From JAFKKS01 sp039808325 (GTDB lineage: Bacteria > Pseudomonadota > Alphaproteobacteria > Rhizobiales > Xanthobacteraceae), in the NCBI GenBank assembly GCA_039808325.1, contig JBDHSU010000064.1, positions 1-22,500 on the forward strand: DNA of 22,500 bases, read 5' to 3'. A model generated the notes under the pieces. That model made no database searches, was not told where the DNA came from, and was given only the letters and a program-made list of their open reading frames with translations. The position numbers and the translations under genes are program-made. The number at the start of each line of letters is the position of its first letter. The first letter of the stretch is position 1. This document shows, piece by piece, positions 1 through 8,244 of this stretch.

Positions 1-1491
1 CCCCGCCGTCGCGCCCGCCTCGATCGCGACAAGAAGCCCGTCGGCGAAAGGAAAGAACGCGTCCGACGCGACCACCGAGCCCTTGGTCAACGGCGCCGCG
101 GCGCCCGCTTCACGCGCGGCGTCCTGCGCCTTGCGCGCGGCGATGCGCGCGGAATCGACGCGGCTCATCTGCCCGGCGCCGATGCCGACCGTCGCGCGAT
201 CCTTCGCATAGACGATGGTGTTCGACTTCACGTGCTTCGCGACGCGGAAGGCGAAACGCAGGTCCGCGAGCTCGGCGTCGGTCGGCGCGCGCGCGGTGAC
301 GACCTTCAGCGCCATGTCGTCGACGACGGCGTTGTCGCGCGATTGCGCCAGCATGCCGCCCGCCACCGACTTGAACGTCAGGCCCGCGGCGCGCGGATCG
401 GGCAAGCCGCCGGCGAGCAGCAAGCGCAAGTTCTTTTTCGCGGCGACGATCTTGATCGCGTCCTCGCTCGCGTCCGGCGCGATGATCACTTCCGTGAAGA
501 TCTCCGTGATGGCGCGCGCGGCCTCCGCATCGAGCGGACGGTTGAGCGCGACGATGCCGCCGAACGCCGACGTGGAATCGCAAGCGAGCGCCTTCCTGTA
601 AGCGTCGACGAGCGACGGCCCCTCCGCCACGCCGCAGGGGTTCGCGTGCTTGACGATGACGCACGCCGCCGTGCGCGCCGGGTCGAACTCGGCGATGCAT
701 TCGTAAGCGGCATCGGTATCGTTGATGTTGTTGTAGGAGAGCTGCTTGCCTTGCAATTGCCGCGCGGTCGCGACGCCGGGGCGCACGTCCGGCGCGCGGT
801 AGAACGCGGCGTGCTGATGCGGGTTCTCACCGTAGCGCAGCGCCTCCGCGAGCTTGCCGCCGAAGCTGCGCCAGGCCGGCGCGTTGTCGCCGAGCGTCGC
901 GGCGAACCAGTTGGAGATCGCCGCGTCATAAGCCGCCGTGCGGGCATACGCCTTCGCCGCGAGCTTGCGGCGCAGTTCCAAGGTCGTGGCGCCGTTGTTG
1001 GCGGCAAGCTCGTCGAGCACCGCCTTGTAATCCTCGCCGTCGACGACAACCGCGACGTCGCCATGGTTCTTCGCGGCCGCGCGGATCATCGCCGGGCCGC
1101 CGATGTCGATGTTCTCGATGCAGTCGTCGTAGGCCGCGCCTTTCGCGACCGTCGCCTCGAACGGATAGAGATTGACGACGAGGAGGTCGATCGGCGCGAT
1201 GCCGTGCGCCGCCATCGCCGCCGCGTGCGCCTTGTCGTCGCGGATCGCGAGCAGCCCGCCATGCACCTTCGGGTGCAGCGTCTTGACGCGCCCGTCCATC
1301 ATCTCGGGAAAGCCGGTCAGCGCCGACACGTCGGTGACCGCGAGACCGGCATCGGCCAGCGCCTTCGCGGTGCCGCCGGTGGAGACGAGATCGACGCCGT
1401 GGCGCGCCAATGCCGTGGCGAAATCGACAAGGCCCGACTTGTCGGACACGGAGATGAGCGCCCGCGTGACGCGGCGGAGGGAGGAGGACAT
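1..1491 (-). CDS. purH: Bifunctional AICAR transformylase / IMP cyclohydrolase PurH, 3' end off window
   Basis: PurH catalyses the last two steps of de novo purine synthesis in the cytoplasm: formyl transfer from 10-formyl-THF to AICAR, then ring closure to IMP. The visible 497 codons are open from an ATG at 1491 to the left edge. The N-terminus (RRVTRALISVSDKSGLVDFA) and the STGGTAKAL stretch are typical of the cyclohydrolase domain. The transformylase part carries the KHANPCG motif, with the catalytic Lys-His pair at about residues 281-282. The last visible residues (FFPFADGL, then AIEAGATAG) belong close to the C-terminus, so roughly 30 residues are missing to the left. A weak AGG lies about 10 bases upstream of the ATG. 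The frame is intact in the visible part. The identification is secure from sequence features of the family. Confidence 0.97.
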   Translation of the reverse strand, partial: MSSSLRRVTRALISVSDKSGLVDFATALARHGVDLVSTGGTAKALADAGLAVTDVSALTGFPEMMDGRVKTLHPKVHGGLLAIRDDKAHAAAMAAHGIAPIDLLVVNLYPFEATVAKGAAYDDCIENIDIGGPAMIRAAAKNHGDVAVVVDGEDYKAVLDELAANNGATTLELRRKLAAKAYARTAAYDAAISNWFAATLGDNAPAWRSFGGKLAEALRYGENPHQHAAFYRAPDVRPGVATARQLQGKQLSYNNINDTDAAYECIAEFDPARTAACVIVKHANPCGVAEGPSLVDAYRKALACDSTSAFGGIVALNRPLDAEAARAITEIFTEVIIAPDASEDAIKIVAAKKNLRLLLAGGLPDPRAAGLTFKSVAGGMLAQSRDNAVVDDMALKVVTARAPTDAELADLRFAFRVAKHVKSNTIVYAKDRATVGIGAGQMSRVDSARIAARKAQDAAREAGAAAPLTKGSVVASDAFFPFADGLLVAIEAGATAG

Positions 1492-1661
1492 GAAACAAAA
1501 CCTGCGACGTGACCAAGCCAATTAGACCGGCCCGTCACTCTGAGGCGCGAGCCGACGACGACGGCGAGCCTCGAAGGACGACGGGGAAGTCCGCGGGCAC
1601 GACACTTCGAGTAATCGGCCGCGCCAGTCAAGAACCGCGAAATCTCGGACAAAAAGCCGAA

Positions 1662-3419
1662 TCACAACGGCAGTTCCGGCTCCTCCGCCGGACGGCTTTC
1701 GGCGCCGCCCTTGGTCGGATCGGCATGCACGAAACTCCAGGCGATGTCGGGGCTGCGGCGGGCCAGGGCGTAAATGACGATCTGCAGCGTCCGGCGCGGG
1801 CCGTCGCCGCCGGACAGGTAGACGCTCTCTTCGAGCTTCACCTCGGCGTCGTGCGATTCGAACAGCCACACCTCGCGGTTGGGCAGCATCAGCATGACGC
1901 CATGGCGATGCGTCAGCCGGTTGGCGCGCACCGCGGGATGCAGGTGGAACCGCACGGCGAAACGGTCCGGCGCGTTGCGCGGCAGATCGTGGCCGTGCCA
2001 CGGCAGGATGCGATCCTCGCCGTCCAGCCGCCGGCCGTCATGCGAGAGCGTCAGGCGGCGCTGATGCACCACGCTGAACGGCGCCGCATAGCCGTCATGC
2101 GAGGCCAGCAGCGTGACGCCCTCCTCGTCGTCCTCGCGCTGCACCGGGACGTTCTCCGGCCCGGCGACAATGGTCGCGCCGACGAGCCGCCGCATCGAGC
2201 CCGCGCCGACGAAACGGCAGGACGACGCGTCGTCGACCGTTACCGTCGAGTGCGCCGGCGTGGTGCGCGACAGGTGCCGCCAGCTATCGCGCGAAACGCC
2301 CGGCAGCCCGCAATTGACCACGATGCGGTGGCGCTTGGCGGAGAACTCGAAGGACAGGCAGCCGGCATGCGCCTCATGGCTGACGGAGAACGGCGGCGGC
2401 TTGCCGGTATCGATCAGCAGCACGGCACCCTTGGCATCGAGCCGCTGATAACCGGAATGCGTCGCGCTCGCGACCGGCTTGCCGCGCGCGTCGTCATAGG
2501 CCGCGACGGTGGCGAGCAGGTCCGGCGGCGTCGGTCCCATGCCGTTGAAGTTGGCGAATCCGCCGTCGCCGTGCCGGAAGAAGCGCAGCATCGGCATCAT
2601 CCGGTCGATGGCGTTGATGAGCGCGACCGGCGGCACGACGTTGCGTGCCCCGAACGCCTGTCGCAGCGGCAGCAGGTCGAGCAGAAGCTCGATCAGGGCT
2701 TCCGGGTTGCGGCTGATGTGGCCGCCGTCCGGCAGGATCTGGCGCTGCAACTCGTCGATCAGGCGTCGCCCGGCCGGGCGCAACAGCCGCGCCTGCCCCG
2801 CCATGCACAGCGCCGCGTAGTTGAGGGCGATCAGCCCCTCCAGGAGCTGCAACCCGTCGCGCAGCGTGCCGATCGCGCCGCGCAGATAGCGCACCTGCCG
2901 CGTCAGGCTGCGCATGAAGCGGCGGTAGAAGCGCACATCCGCGTCGTGCAGCAGGAATGGCGCATGCGTGAGCCAGGTGATGACGCGGCGAGAGAGCACC
3001 TCCGGCTTCCAGGCGACCGGGTGCCAGGCGCCCTGCAGGGTGATCCACTCGTCGATCAGGGCGCGGGCATTGGCGCGCGTGATCGCCGAATCGGCCGCGC
3101 GCAGGTGGCGCAGCCAGCCGAACTCGACCAGCGCCTCCGCCCATTCCGTGGAGGGCGCGGCCAGCTCGAACGGCGAGCGCCCGTCGCAAATCACCACCTT
3201 GCCGGCGAAAGCGAAGCGCCCGCCATAGATCTCGCTGGCGCGGGTGGGGTCGGCCGTGCGCAGGTCCTGCGGCGCGATCAACAGCCGATCCGACCGCCCC
3301 GACGCGAAGCGCCAGCGCAGCAACGGATGCACGCTGAGCCGGCTGGCCAGGCGGCGCGCGCCTCGGCTCAGCACGAACATCGAGAGTCTGGTGCGTTCCG
3401 CGAGCAGTCCGCGGGACAT
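1662..3419 (-). CDS. Heparinase II/III family protein
   Basis: This 585-residue protein resembles the polysaccharide-lyase-like heparinase II/III proteins common in Hyphomicrobiales. Its role there is not established; acting on a uronic-acid-containing glycan is inference. An N-terminal alpha-helical region includes LPDGGHISRNPE at about 230-240. A C-terminal beta-rich domain starts near 320 (THSGYQRL) and carries SHEAHAGCLSFEFS at 347-360 and a conserved AHSTV stretch near 389-393. I see no signal peptide, so export by a classical route is not supported. The start at 3419 is chosen because AAGAGG lies four bases upstream. An in-frame extension to 3611 would overlap rsmB and has Arg-rich, uncharacteristic sequence. 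It lies 116 bases downstream of rsmB and 170 bases upstream of purH, on the same strand, so the three may be co-transcribed. Confidence 0.88.
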   Translation of the reverse strand: MSRGLLAERTRLSMFVLSRGARRLASRLSVHPLLRWRFASGRSDRLLIAPQDLRTADPTRASEIYGGRFAFAGKVVICDGRSPFELAAPSTEWAEALVEFGWLRHLRAADSAITRANARALIDEWITLQGAWHPVAWKPEVLSRRVITWLTHAPFLLHDADVRFYRRFMRSLTRQVRYLRGAIGTLRDGLQLLEGLIALNYAALCMAGQARLLRPAGRRLIDELQRQILPDGGHISRNPEALIELLLDLLPLRQAFGARNVVPPVALINAIDRMMPMLRFFRHGDGGFANFNGMGPTPPDLLATVAAYDDARGKPVASATHSGYQRLDAKGAVLLIDTGKPPPFSVSHEAHAGCLSFEFSAKRHRIVVNCGLPGVSRDSWRHLSRTTPAHSTVTVDDASSCRFVGAGSMRRLVGATIVAGPENVPVQREDDEEGVTLLASHDGYAAPFSVVHQRRLTLSHDGRRLDGEDRILPWHGHDLPRNAPDRFAVRFHLHPAVRANRLTHRHGVMLMLPNREVWLFESHDAEVKLEESVYLSGGDGPRRTLQIVIYALARRSPDIAWSFVHADPTKGGAESRPAEEPELPL

Positions 3420-3535
3420 GCTGCCTCTTGGCTGTCGCGGGCGTCCCGGATTGGACCCGCGCCGGCAAGATACCGAAGCCCGCAACAGCGGCCAACCGGA
3501 GAACGCTCGCCGAAGACTCCCGACGCGCGAAAGAA

Positions 3536-4876
3536 TCAAGTCCGGATCAACCGGGCGGCGAAGAAACCGTCGAGTCCGGCCCGTTGCGGGTCGGCGTCGG
3601 GAAGATGACACGGCAGGGTCCGTAGGTCGCCGTCGGCGTTCACCATGTCCGATTGGCCGAAAACCTCATCCGGCGTCACCGGCTGGCGGCGGACATGCGG
3701 GTTGCGCGCGAGCAGCGCGGCGATCTGCGCCTCCCCCTCCTCCGGTTCGAGCGAGCAGGTGCAGTAGACGATGCGGCCGCCGGGCTTGGTCAGCGCGACG
3801 GCCTTGTCGAGCAGCCGGCTCTGCAGGGCGGTCAACGGCGCCAAATCGCTCTCGCGTTTGAGCAGAGCGATGTCGGGGTGGCGGCGGATGGTGCCGGTAG
3901 CGAGGCACGGCGCATCGAGCAGCACGGCGTCGAAGGGACCGGCCTGCCACTGCGTGGCGTCGGCGGCCGCAACCTCGGCGCGCAAGCCGAGCCGGGCGAG
4001 GTTGGTGACAAGCCGGGACAGGCGCGGCGACGAACGATCGACGGCGGTGACCGAGGCGCCGGCCGCGGCGAGTTGCGCCGTCTTGCCGCCGGGCGCGGCG
4101 CAAAGGTCGGCGACGGTCGAACCGTTGACCTCGCCGAGCAAGCGTACGGGCAGCGCCGCCGCCGCGTCCTGCACCCACCATGCCCCCTCGGCGTAGCCGG
4201 GAAGCCGCGACACCGGCCCGGACATCGTGGTGCGCACGGTGCCGGTCGGCAGGACGTGCCCGCGCAGCCGCGCCGCCCAGCTTTCAGCGTCGGTTTTTAC
4301 GGAGATGTCGAGCGGTGGCGGATAAGCGAGCGCCGCGGCCACCGCATGCGCGCGATCGTCGCCGTAATGCGCGCGCCAGCGCGTCATCAGCCAGTCCGGC
4401 GTATCGAGTGTCGCCGTGTCGAGGCTTTCGAGCGTCTCGCGTCCTTCGCGCGCCACCCGCCGCAACACCGCGTTGACGAGCGCCGGATAATGCGCGGCGC
4501 GCCGGTCCGCCTGCGCCAGGCGCACGCCGAGATCGACAGCCGCATGGTCGGGCACGTCGAGCCAGAGGATTTGCGCCGCGCCGAGCAAGAGGATGGTTTC
4601 GACCCGTCCGGCGTCGGCGGGAAAACCGTTGGCGAGATAGGTCAGCAGCAGGTGCCGCAACGTTCCGAGCCGGCGCAGCACCGTCGCCACCAGCATGCGC
4701 GTCAAGGCGCGGTCGCGATCGGGCAGCGCCGGCAGCCCGGGATTGCCGTGCGCGCCGTCGAGCTGATCGTCGAGCGTGCGCCGCTGGCGCGTGACGCCTT
4801 CGATGATTTCGGCCGCAATCCGCCGCGCAGCAAGGCCCGGGACTTCGGTCTGCAATGCCTTGCGCGGCCGTATCAT
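3536..4876 (-). CDS. rsmB: 16S rRNA (cytosine-5) methyltransferase RsmB/NOP2 family
   Basis: This is an S-adenosylmethionine-dependent RNA m5C methyltransferase. The family member RsmB modifies C967 of 16S rRNA. With the start at 4876 the protein has 446 residues, near the usual length for RsmB. Residues about 15-150 form a NusB-like RNA-binding region (it includes HAAVDLGV and HYPALVNAVLRR). The Rossmann domain has the SAM motif DLCAAPGGKT at 257-266, the DAPC motif at 321-324 and the catalytic CTCS at 372-375. The nucleophile should be Cys374 and the release cysteine Cys324. An upstream in-frame ATG at 4972 would add 32 residues, but that stretch runs into a palindromic repeat and lacks a clear ribosome site. 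The start at 4876 also lacks a strong one, so start choice is moderate. Assignment to RsmB rather than a paralogue rests on the NusB-like domain. Confidence 0.93.
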   Translation of the reverse strand: MIRPRKALQTEVPGLAARRIAAEIIEGVTRQRRTLDDQLDGAHGNPGLPALPDRDRALTRMLVATVLRRLGTLRHLLLTYLANGFPADAGRVETILLLGAAQILWLDVPDHAAVDLGVRLAQADRRAAHYPALVNAVLRRVAREGRETLESLDTATLDTPDWLMTRWRAHYGDDRAHAVAAALAYPPPLDISVKTDAESWAARLRGHVLPTGTVRTTMSGPVSRLPGYAEGAWWVQDAAAALPVRLLGEVNGSTVADLCAAPGGKTAQLAAAGASVTAVDRSSPRLSRLVTNLARLGLRAEVAAADATQWQAGPFDAVLLDAPCLATGTIRRHPDIALLKRESDLAPLTALQSRLLDKAVALTKPGGRIVYCTCSLEPEEGEAQIAALLARNPHVRRQPVTPDEVFGQSDMVNADGDLRTLPCHLPDADPQRAGLDGFFAARLIRT

Positions 4877-4968
4877 CCGCCGGACGCTCTGTACCTGAGG
4901 GGGAAGGTCGATCGAAACGAAGCGGCACCCTACCGTCGCGATGCGGCGACAATGTGCTCTTGCTCTTG

Positions 4969-5087
4969 TCATTCCGGACGGCGCATAGCGCCGATCCGGA
5001 ATCCATAGGCCGGAACCGTCATTTCATCGCAAGGCGGGGATCATGCAGTCCGGGTTCGCCGTCTTACGCCGCCGCCCCGCAATGACG
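4969..5087. repeat. REP-like palindromic intergenic element
   Basis: The element begins GTCATTCCGGA and ends CCCCGCAATGAC, giving imperfect terminal inverted repeats. Inside the left part ATTCCGGA (4971-4978) is repeated inverted as TCCGGAAT (4995-5002), and GGCGC/GCGCC form the inner stem. It fills the space between htpX, whose stop codon is at 5090, and the 5' region of rsmB. This pattern is familiar from intergenic repeats of Bradyrhizobium-like genomes. Copy number in this genome cannot be seen here. It may act as a transcript-end or RNA-stability element. Confidence 0.6.
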
Positions 5088-5089
5088 CG

Positions 5090-6046
5090 TCATCCCCACG
5101 GGCCGCGCGAGGCGGCGCCGCCCCAAGGCCCCCGAGGTGCCGACCCCTGCGCGCCGCGCGCCGGCGCCGCCTGCGGCTGCGCAAAGCCGCCGCCGGTCGC
5201 GCCCATGGCGCGCGCGAGATCCTGCAACGCCGCGATGCGGTTCTCCGTCGCCGGATGCGTCGAGAACAGGTTGTCCATCCGGTGCCCGGAGAGCGGATTG
5301 ACGATGAACATGTGCGCCGTCGCCGGATTGCGCTCGGCACTGTCGTTCTCGATGTGATGCGACGCGTCGGAGATGCGCGCCAGCGCCGAGGCGAGCGATA
5401 GCGGCGCGCCGCTGATCGCCGCGCCCTCGCGGTCGGCCGCGTATTCGCGCGTGCGGCTGATCGCCATCTGCACCAGCATCGCGGCAAGCGGCGCCAGGAT
5501 CACCATGGCGATCGTGCCGATGACGCCCATGCCGTTGCTGTTGTTGCGGTTGCCGCCGGCGAACATGCCGAACTGCGCGATCATCGAGATCGCGCCGGCG
5601 ATCGTCGCGGTGATCGTCATGATCAACGTGTCGTGGTTCTTGATATGCGCAAGCTCATGCGCGACGACGCCGGCGACTTCCTCGCGCGACAGCGTGTTGA
5701 GCAGGCCGCTCGTCACCGCGACCGCCGCGTGCTGCGGATTGCGGCCGGTCGCGAACGCGTTCGGCTGCGGGTTGTCCATCAGATAGACCTTCGGCATCGG
5801 CAGGTTCGCGCGCCGGGCGAGCTCCGCGACCATGGCGTAGAGGTCCGGCGCGGCGCGCGCGTCGACCTCCTGCGCCCCGTGCATCGAGAGCACCATCCGA
5901 TCGGAATTCCAATAGCTGAAAAGGTTCATGCCGGCGGCGACGACGAGCGCGATCAGCATGCCGCTCTGCCCGCCGATCAGGAACCCGACGACCATGAACA
6001 GGGCGGTCAGCCCCGCCAGCAGGATGGCCGTGCGAAAGTAGTTCAT
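5090..6046 (-). CDS. htpX: Inner-membrane zinc metalloprotease HtpX
   Basis: HtpX is an M48 family membrane protease that degrades misfolded inner-membrane proteins, with FtsH, in the heat-shock and envelope stress response. The 318-residue protein has two N-terminal membrane segments (about residues 7-24 and 29-44). The zinc-binding motif HELAH is at 130-134, and a third ligand Glu201 lies in SRTREYAAD. Hydrophobic segments follow at about 142-163 and 175-195. The C-terminal tail from about 285 is Gly/Ala/Pro-rich and ends in two copies of RGPWG, a low-complexity extension beyond the core family. The start at 6046 has a purine-rich GAAGGGAGAGAGGA directly upstream. The closest upstream minus-strand gene is the L,D-transpeptidase, about 200 bases away behind palindromic sequences, so it is probably transcribed separately. 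Confidence 0.96.
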   Translation of the reverse strand: MNYFRTAILLAGLTALFMVVGFLIGGQSGMLIALVVAAGMNLFSYWNSDRMVLSMHGAQEVDARAAPDLYAMVAELARRANLPMPKVYLMDNPQPNAFATGRNPQHAAVAVTSGLLNTLSREEVAGVVAHELAHIKNHDTLIMTITATIAGAISMIAQFGMFAGGNRNNSNGMGVIGTIAMVILAPLAAMLVQMAISRTREYAADREGAAISGAPLSLASALARISDASHHIENDSAERNPATAHMFIVNPLSGHRMDNLFSTHPATENRIAALQDLARAMGATGGGFAQPQAAPARGAQGSAPRGPWGGAASRGPWG

Positions 6047-6141
6047 TCCTCTCTCCCTTCGCGGCCGCGCCCTGAGCCGAAAGACTCCGCGGCCGCTATC
6101 GCGCGGGTAGATGGGGATGAACCGGTATTCCGCTCAAGGGA

Positions 6142-6231
6142 TTGCGGCGCTGCGCCGCAACGGCTTTCACCCTGGCCCTCCCCAAGCAGGGAGCGCGGGA
6201 AGACGCGGATGCCCGGCACAAGGCCGGGCAT
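6142..6231. repeat. Two perfect intergenic hairpins
   Basis: TTGCGGCGC (6142-6150) is mirrored by GCGCCGCAA (6152-6160). ATGCCCGGC (6209-6217) is mirrored by GCCGGGCAT (6223-6231) with loop ACAAG. Neither is followed by a T-run on either strand, so they are not classical terminators. The second is a motif type I recall as frequent between genes of related genomes. They occupy the gap between the L,D-transpeptidase stop and the htpX start. Confidence 0.6.
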
Positions 6232-6249
6232 GATGCGCCGGAGAGCCGA

Positions 6250-6762
6250 CTACTGCACCACGACGGTCGTGCCGACGCTGACGCGCTGATAGAGGTCGAG
6301 CACGTCGGCGTTGTACATGCGGATGCAGCCGTAGGAGACGAAGCCGCCGACCGAGCGCGGCACGTTGGTGCCGTGGATGGCGTAGGTGCCGCCGGACAGC
6401 GTCAGCGCCGCCTCGCCCATCGGATTGCGCGGCGAGCCGCCGGGAATGAGATTCGGGATCGACGGATGGTCCCGCTTGACGTCCGCCGGCGGTGACCAGG
6501 CCGGACGGATGTATTTTCCGTCGATGCGCGTCTGGCCGGACCAGCGCTTGCCGGCCTTGCCGACACCGACCGGATAGCGGACCGCGCGGCCGTCGCCCAT
6601 GATGTAATAAAGCCGACGCTCATTGGTGCGCACGACGATCGTCCCGGCGGCCGCGTCGCCGCGGAACGCCACGATTTCGCGCGCTTGCGCCGCCGGCGCC
6701 GCGAAAGCGCAGGCGGAAATGACGACGGCCGCGCAGGCGGCCGGAACCAGAAGTGTACGCAT
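6250..6762 (-). CDS. Exported L,D-transpeptidase (YkuD domain)
   Basis: Proteins with this domain form 3-3 crosslinks in peptidoglycan or attach proteins to it, in the periplasm. The 170-residue protein starts with a signal peptide (residues 1-27; a basic start, then a hydrophobic stretch ending AAQA). The YkuD domain covers about residues 40-170. It includes PVGVGK near 65, NPMGEAAL at 113-120, HGTN at 130-133 and the active-site segment SYGCIRM at 143-149, with catalytic Cys146, His130 and Arg148. The usual SHGCIR reads SYGCIR here. The ATG at 6762 is chosen over one 31 codons upstream because it gives a proper signal peptide and has GAGGG upstream. A likely terminator lies between it and the histidine kinase gene upstream, so it should have its own promoter within 6763-6890. 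Whether it acts in crosslinking or in lipoprotein attachment cannot be told. Confidence 0.93.
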   Translation of the reverse strand: MRTLLVPAACAAVVISACAFAAPAAQAREIVAFRGDAAAGTIVVRTNERRLYYIMGDGRAVRYPVGVGKAGKRWSGQTRIDGKYIRPAWSPPADVKRDHPSIPNLIPGGSPRNPMGEAALTLSGGTYAIHGTNVPRSVGGFVSYGCIRMYNADVLDLYQRVSVGTTVVVQ

Positions 6763-6891
6763 GGCTATCAAACCCTCGCGGACAAGAGGCTGTGCCTTGG
6801 CGGCAACGGCGTCTCGATGAACCTCAGCGAAGGCGGACAATAATCCAACGCGCACAGCGCGGCAGCGATGAACTGCGGGTAACCTAAACCG

Positions 6892-6917
6892 GTAATAAAA
6901 ATGCCACGCGGTGTGGC
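6892..6917 (-). terminator. Rho-independent terminator of the histidine kinase gene
   Basis: Read on the minus strand, GCCAC, loop ACCGC and GTGGC (plus coordinates 6903-6917) are followed by ATTTTTATTA. The stem is short (5 bp) but perfect, and the T-run is good. It lies 16 bases beyond the stop codon of the kinase gene. Confidence 0.55.
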
Positions 6918-6933
6918 GGCGCGGCCACGCGGC

Positions 6934-8112
6934 TCAGCCGGCACGGGGAATAACGACGCCGAACCGCGAACCGCGCCCCACCGCGGACTTCAGGTAGAGG
7001 CCGTGACCGAGCAGATCGGCCGTGCGCTTGACGATCGACAGGCCGAGGCCCAGCCCCTCGCTGTCCGGGCCGAGTTGACGGAACGCCTCGAAGACGGCAT
7101 CGCGCTCGGCCTCTGGGATGCCGGGACCGCTATCCGCCACCTCGATGGCGATCGAATTTCCGTGCCGCCGGCAGCCGATGACGACGCGGCCGTTTCGCGA
7201 ATATTTGATCGCATTGCCGATGAGATTGCCGAGGATGGTGCGCAGCATCACCGGATCGCTGACGACGCGCACCGAGCTTGGCACGAACCGCAGCGAAACG
7301 CCGCGACGCTCCGCATGCTGCCGCCACCCGGCAATCAGCGGCACGAGCAGGTCGTCGACGGCCAGCGGCGCCGGCCGCGGCAGCTCGGACACTTCGTCGA
7401 GGTCAGAGGCCTCCGCCAGGCGATCGAGATCGGTCGACAGCCGGTCGGCGGCCTCCAGCGCCTGGCCGAGCCACTGGCGCTGCTTCTCGTCGGCGATCAC
7501 CCGGCGCACGCGCTCGACGCTCATGGTTATCACCTGCAGCGGCTGCTTCAGGTCGTGTCCGGCAACCGCCATCAGTCGCGAGCGATGCCGCTGCAGCCGG
7601 TCGGCGATCGACAAGGCGCGGCGCAGCTCGAGCTGCGTCATGGTCTGGCGCGCCAGGGCGACCAGCGCCGCGCGCTGCTCGTCGTTCAACTGGCGCGGTA
7701 CGGTATCGAGGACGCAGACGGTGCCGAGCGCCAGCCCGTCCGGCGTCTTCAACTGAGCGCCCGCATAGAAGCGCAGATGCGGCTCGCCGCAGACCAGTGG
7801 ATTGAGCTTGAAGCGCATATCGGCCGACAGGTCCGGCACCTCAAGCAGATCCGGCTGCAGCAGCGCGTGCGCGCAGACGGATAGGTCGCGCGGCGTCTCG
7901 TGCAAATCACCGGCCCCGACCGTCGACTTGAACCATTGGCGCCCGTCGCCGACGAAGCTGATGAGCGCGGTCGGCACGCCGCAGACCGCCGCCGCGATGC
8001 GCGTGATGTCGTCGAACGCCGCCTCGGCCGGTGTATCGAGAACGCCATAGGAGCGCAGCGCGGCGAGGCGTTGCGTTTCGTTGGGTGGAAGCGGTGCCTC
8101 GTAGGGCTTCAC
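6934..8112 (-). CDS. GAF-domain sensor histidine kinase
   Basis: This 392-residue protein is a two-component sensor kinase without membrane segments, so it probably acts in the cytoplasm. Residues about 12-165 form a GAF domain of the type beginning RLAALRSYGVLDTPAEAAFD. The H-box is AGHDLKQPL, with the phospho-acceptor His186. The ATP-binding domain has the N-box GNLIGN (295-300), G1 DSGPGIP (327-333), the F-box FEAFRQ (341-346) and G2 GLGLGLSI (353-360). No receiver domain is attached and no response regulator gene lies nearby, so its partner is unknown. The start codon is GTG at 8112, with only a weak GAG upstream. The GAF ligand is unknown; no chromophore cysteine can be assigned with confidence. 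Confidence 0.9.
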   Translation of the reverse strand: MKPYEAPLPPNETQRLAALRSYGVLDTPAEAAFDDITRIAAAVCGVPTALISFVGDGRQWFKSTVGAGDLHETPRDLSVCAHALLQPDLLEVPDLSADMRFKLNPLVCGEPHLRFYAGAQLKTPDGLALGTVCVLDTVPRQLNDEQRAALVALARQTMTQLELRRALSIADRLQRHRSRLMAVAGHDLKQPLQVITMSVERVRRVIADEKQRQWLGQALEAADRLSTDLDRLAEASDLDEVSELPRPAPLAVDDLLVPLIAGWRQHAERRGVSLRFVPSSVRVVSDPVMLRTILGNLIGNAIKYSRNGRVVIGCRRHGNSIAIEVADSGPGIPEAERDAVFEAFRQLGPDSEGLGLGLSIVKRTADLLGHGLYLKSAVGRGSRFGVVIPRAG

Positions 8113-8202
8113 ACGGCGTCAACTCGGTTTGGAAAGAGGGAGCGCCACGCTAGCACCGCGCGCAACGGTAGCCAAACGCCACCGTGGGACCGCGCGCTTG
8201 GC

Positions 8203-8229
8203 GCCGGCGGAGCGTGCCGCGCCGCCGGC
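8203..8229. repeat. GC-rich hairpin downstream of acs
   Basis: GCCGGCGG (8203-8210) is mirrored by CCGCCGGC (8222-8229). It lies about 15 bases past the acs stop codon. It lacks a T-run, so a role as a transcript-end structure is only possible. Confidence 0.4.
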
Positions 8230-8244
8230 ATGCAGCCGCCGCAG

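Noticed and set aside
1509..3608. A 699-codon plus-strand open frame
   Set aside because: It is antisense to the heparinase-like gene, has Arg/Gln/Ala-rich composition without domains, and arises from the GC bias of the real minus-strand gene.
3420..3611. A 64-residue N-terminal extension of the heparinase-like protein
   Set aside because: It overlaps rsmB, is Arg-rich and unlike the family, and the start at 3419 has a good ribosome site.
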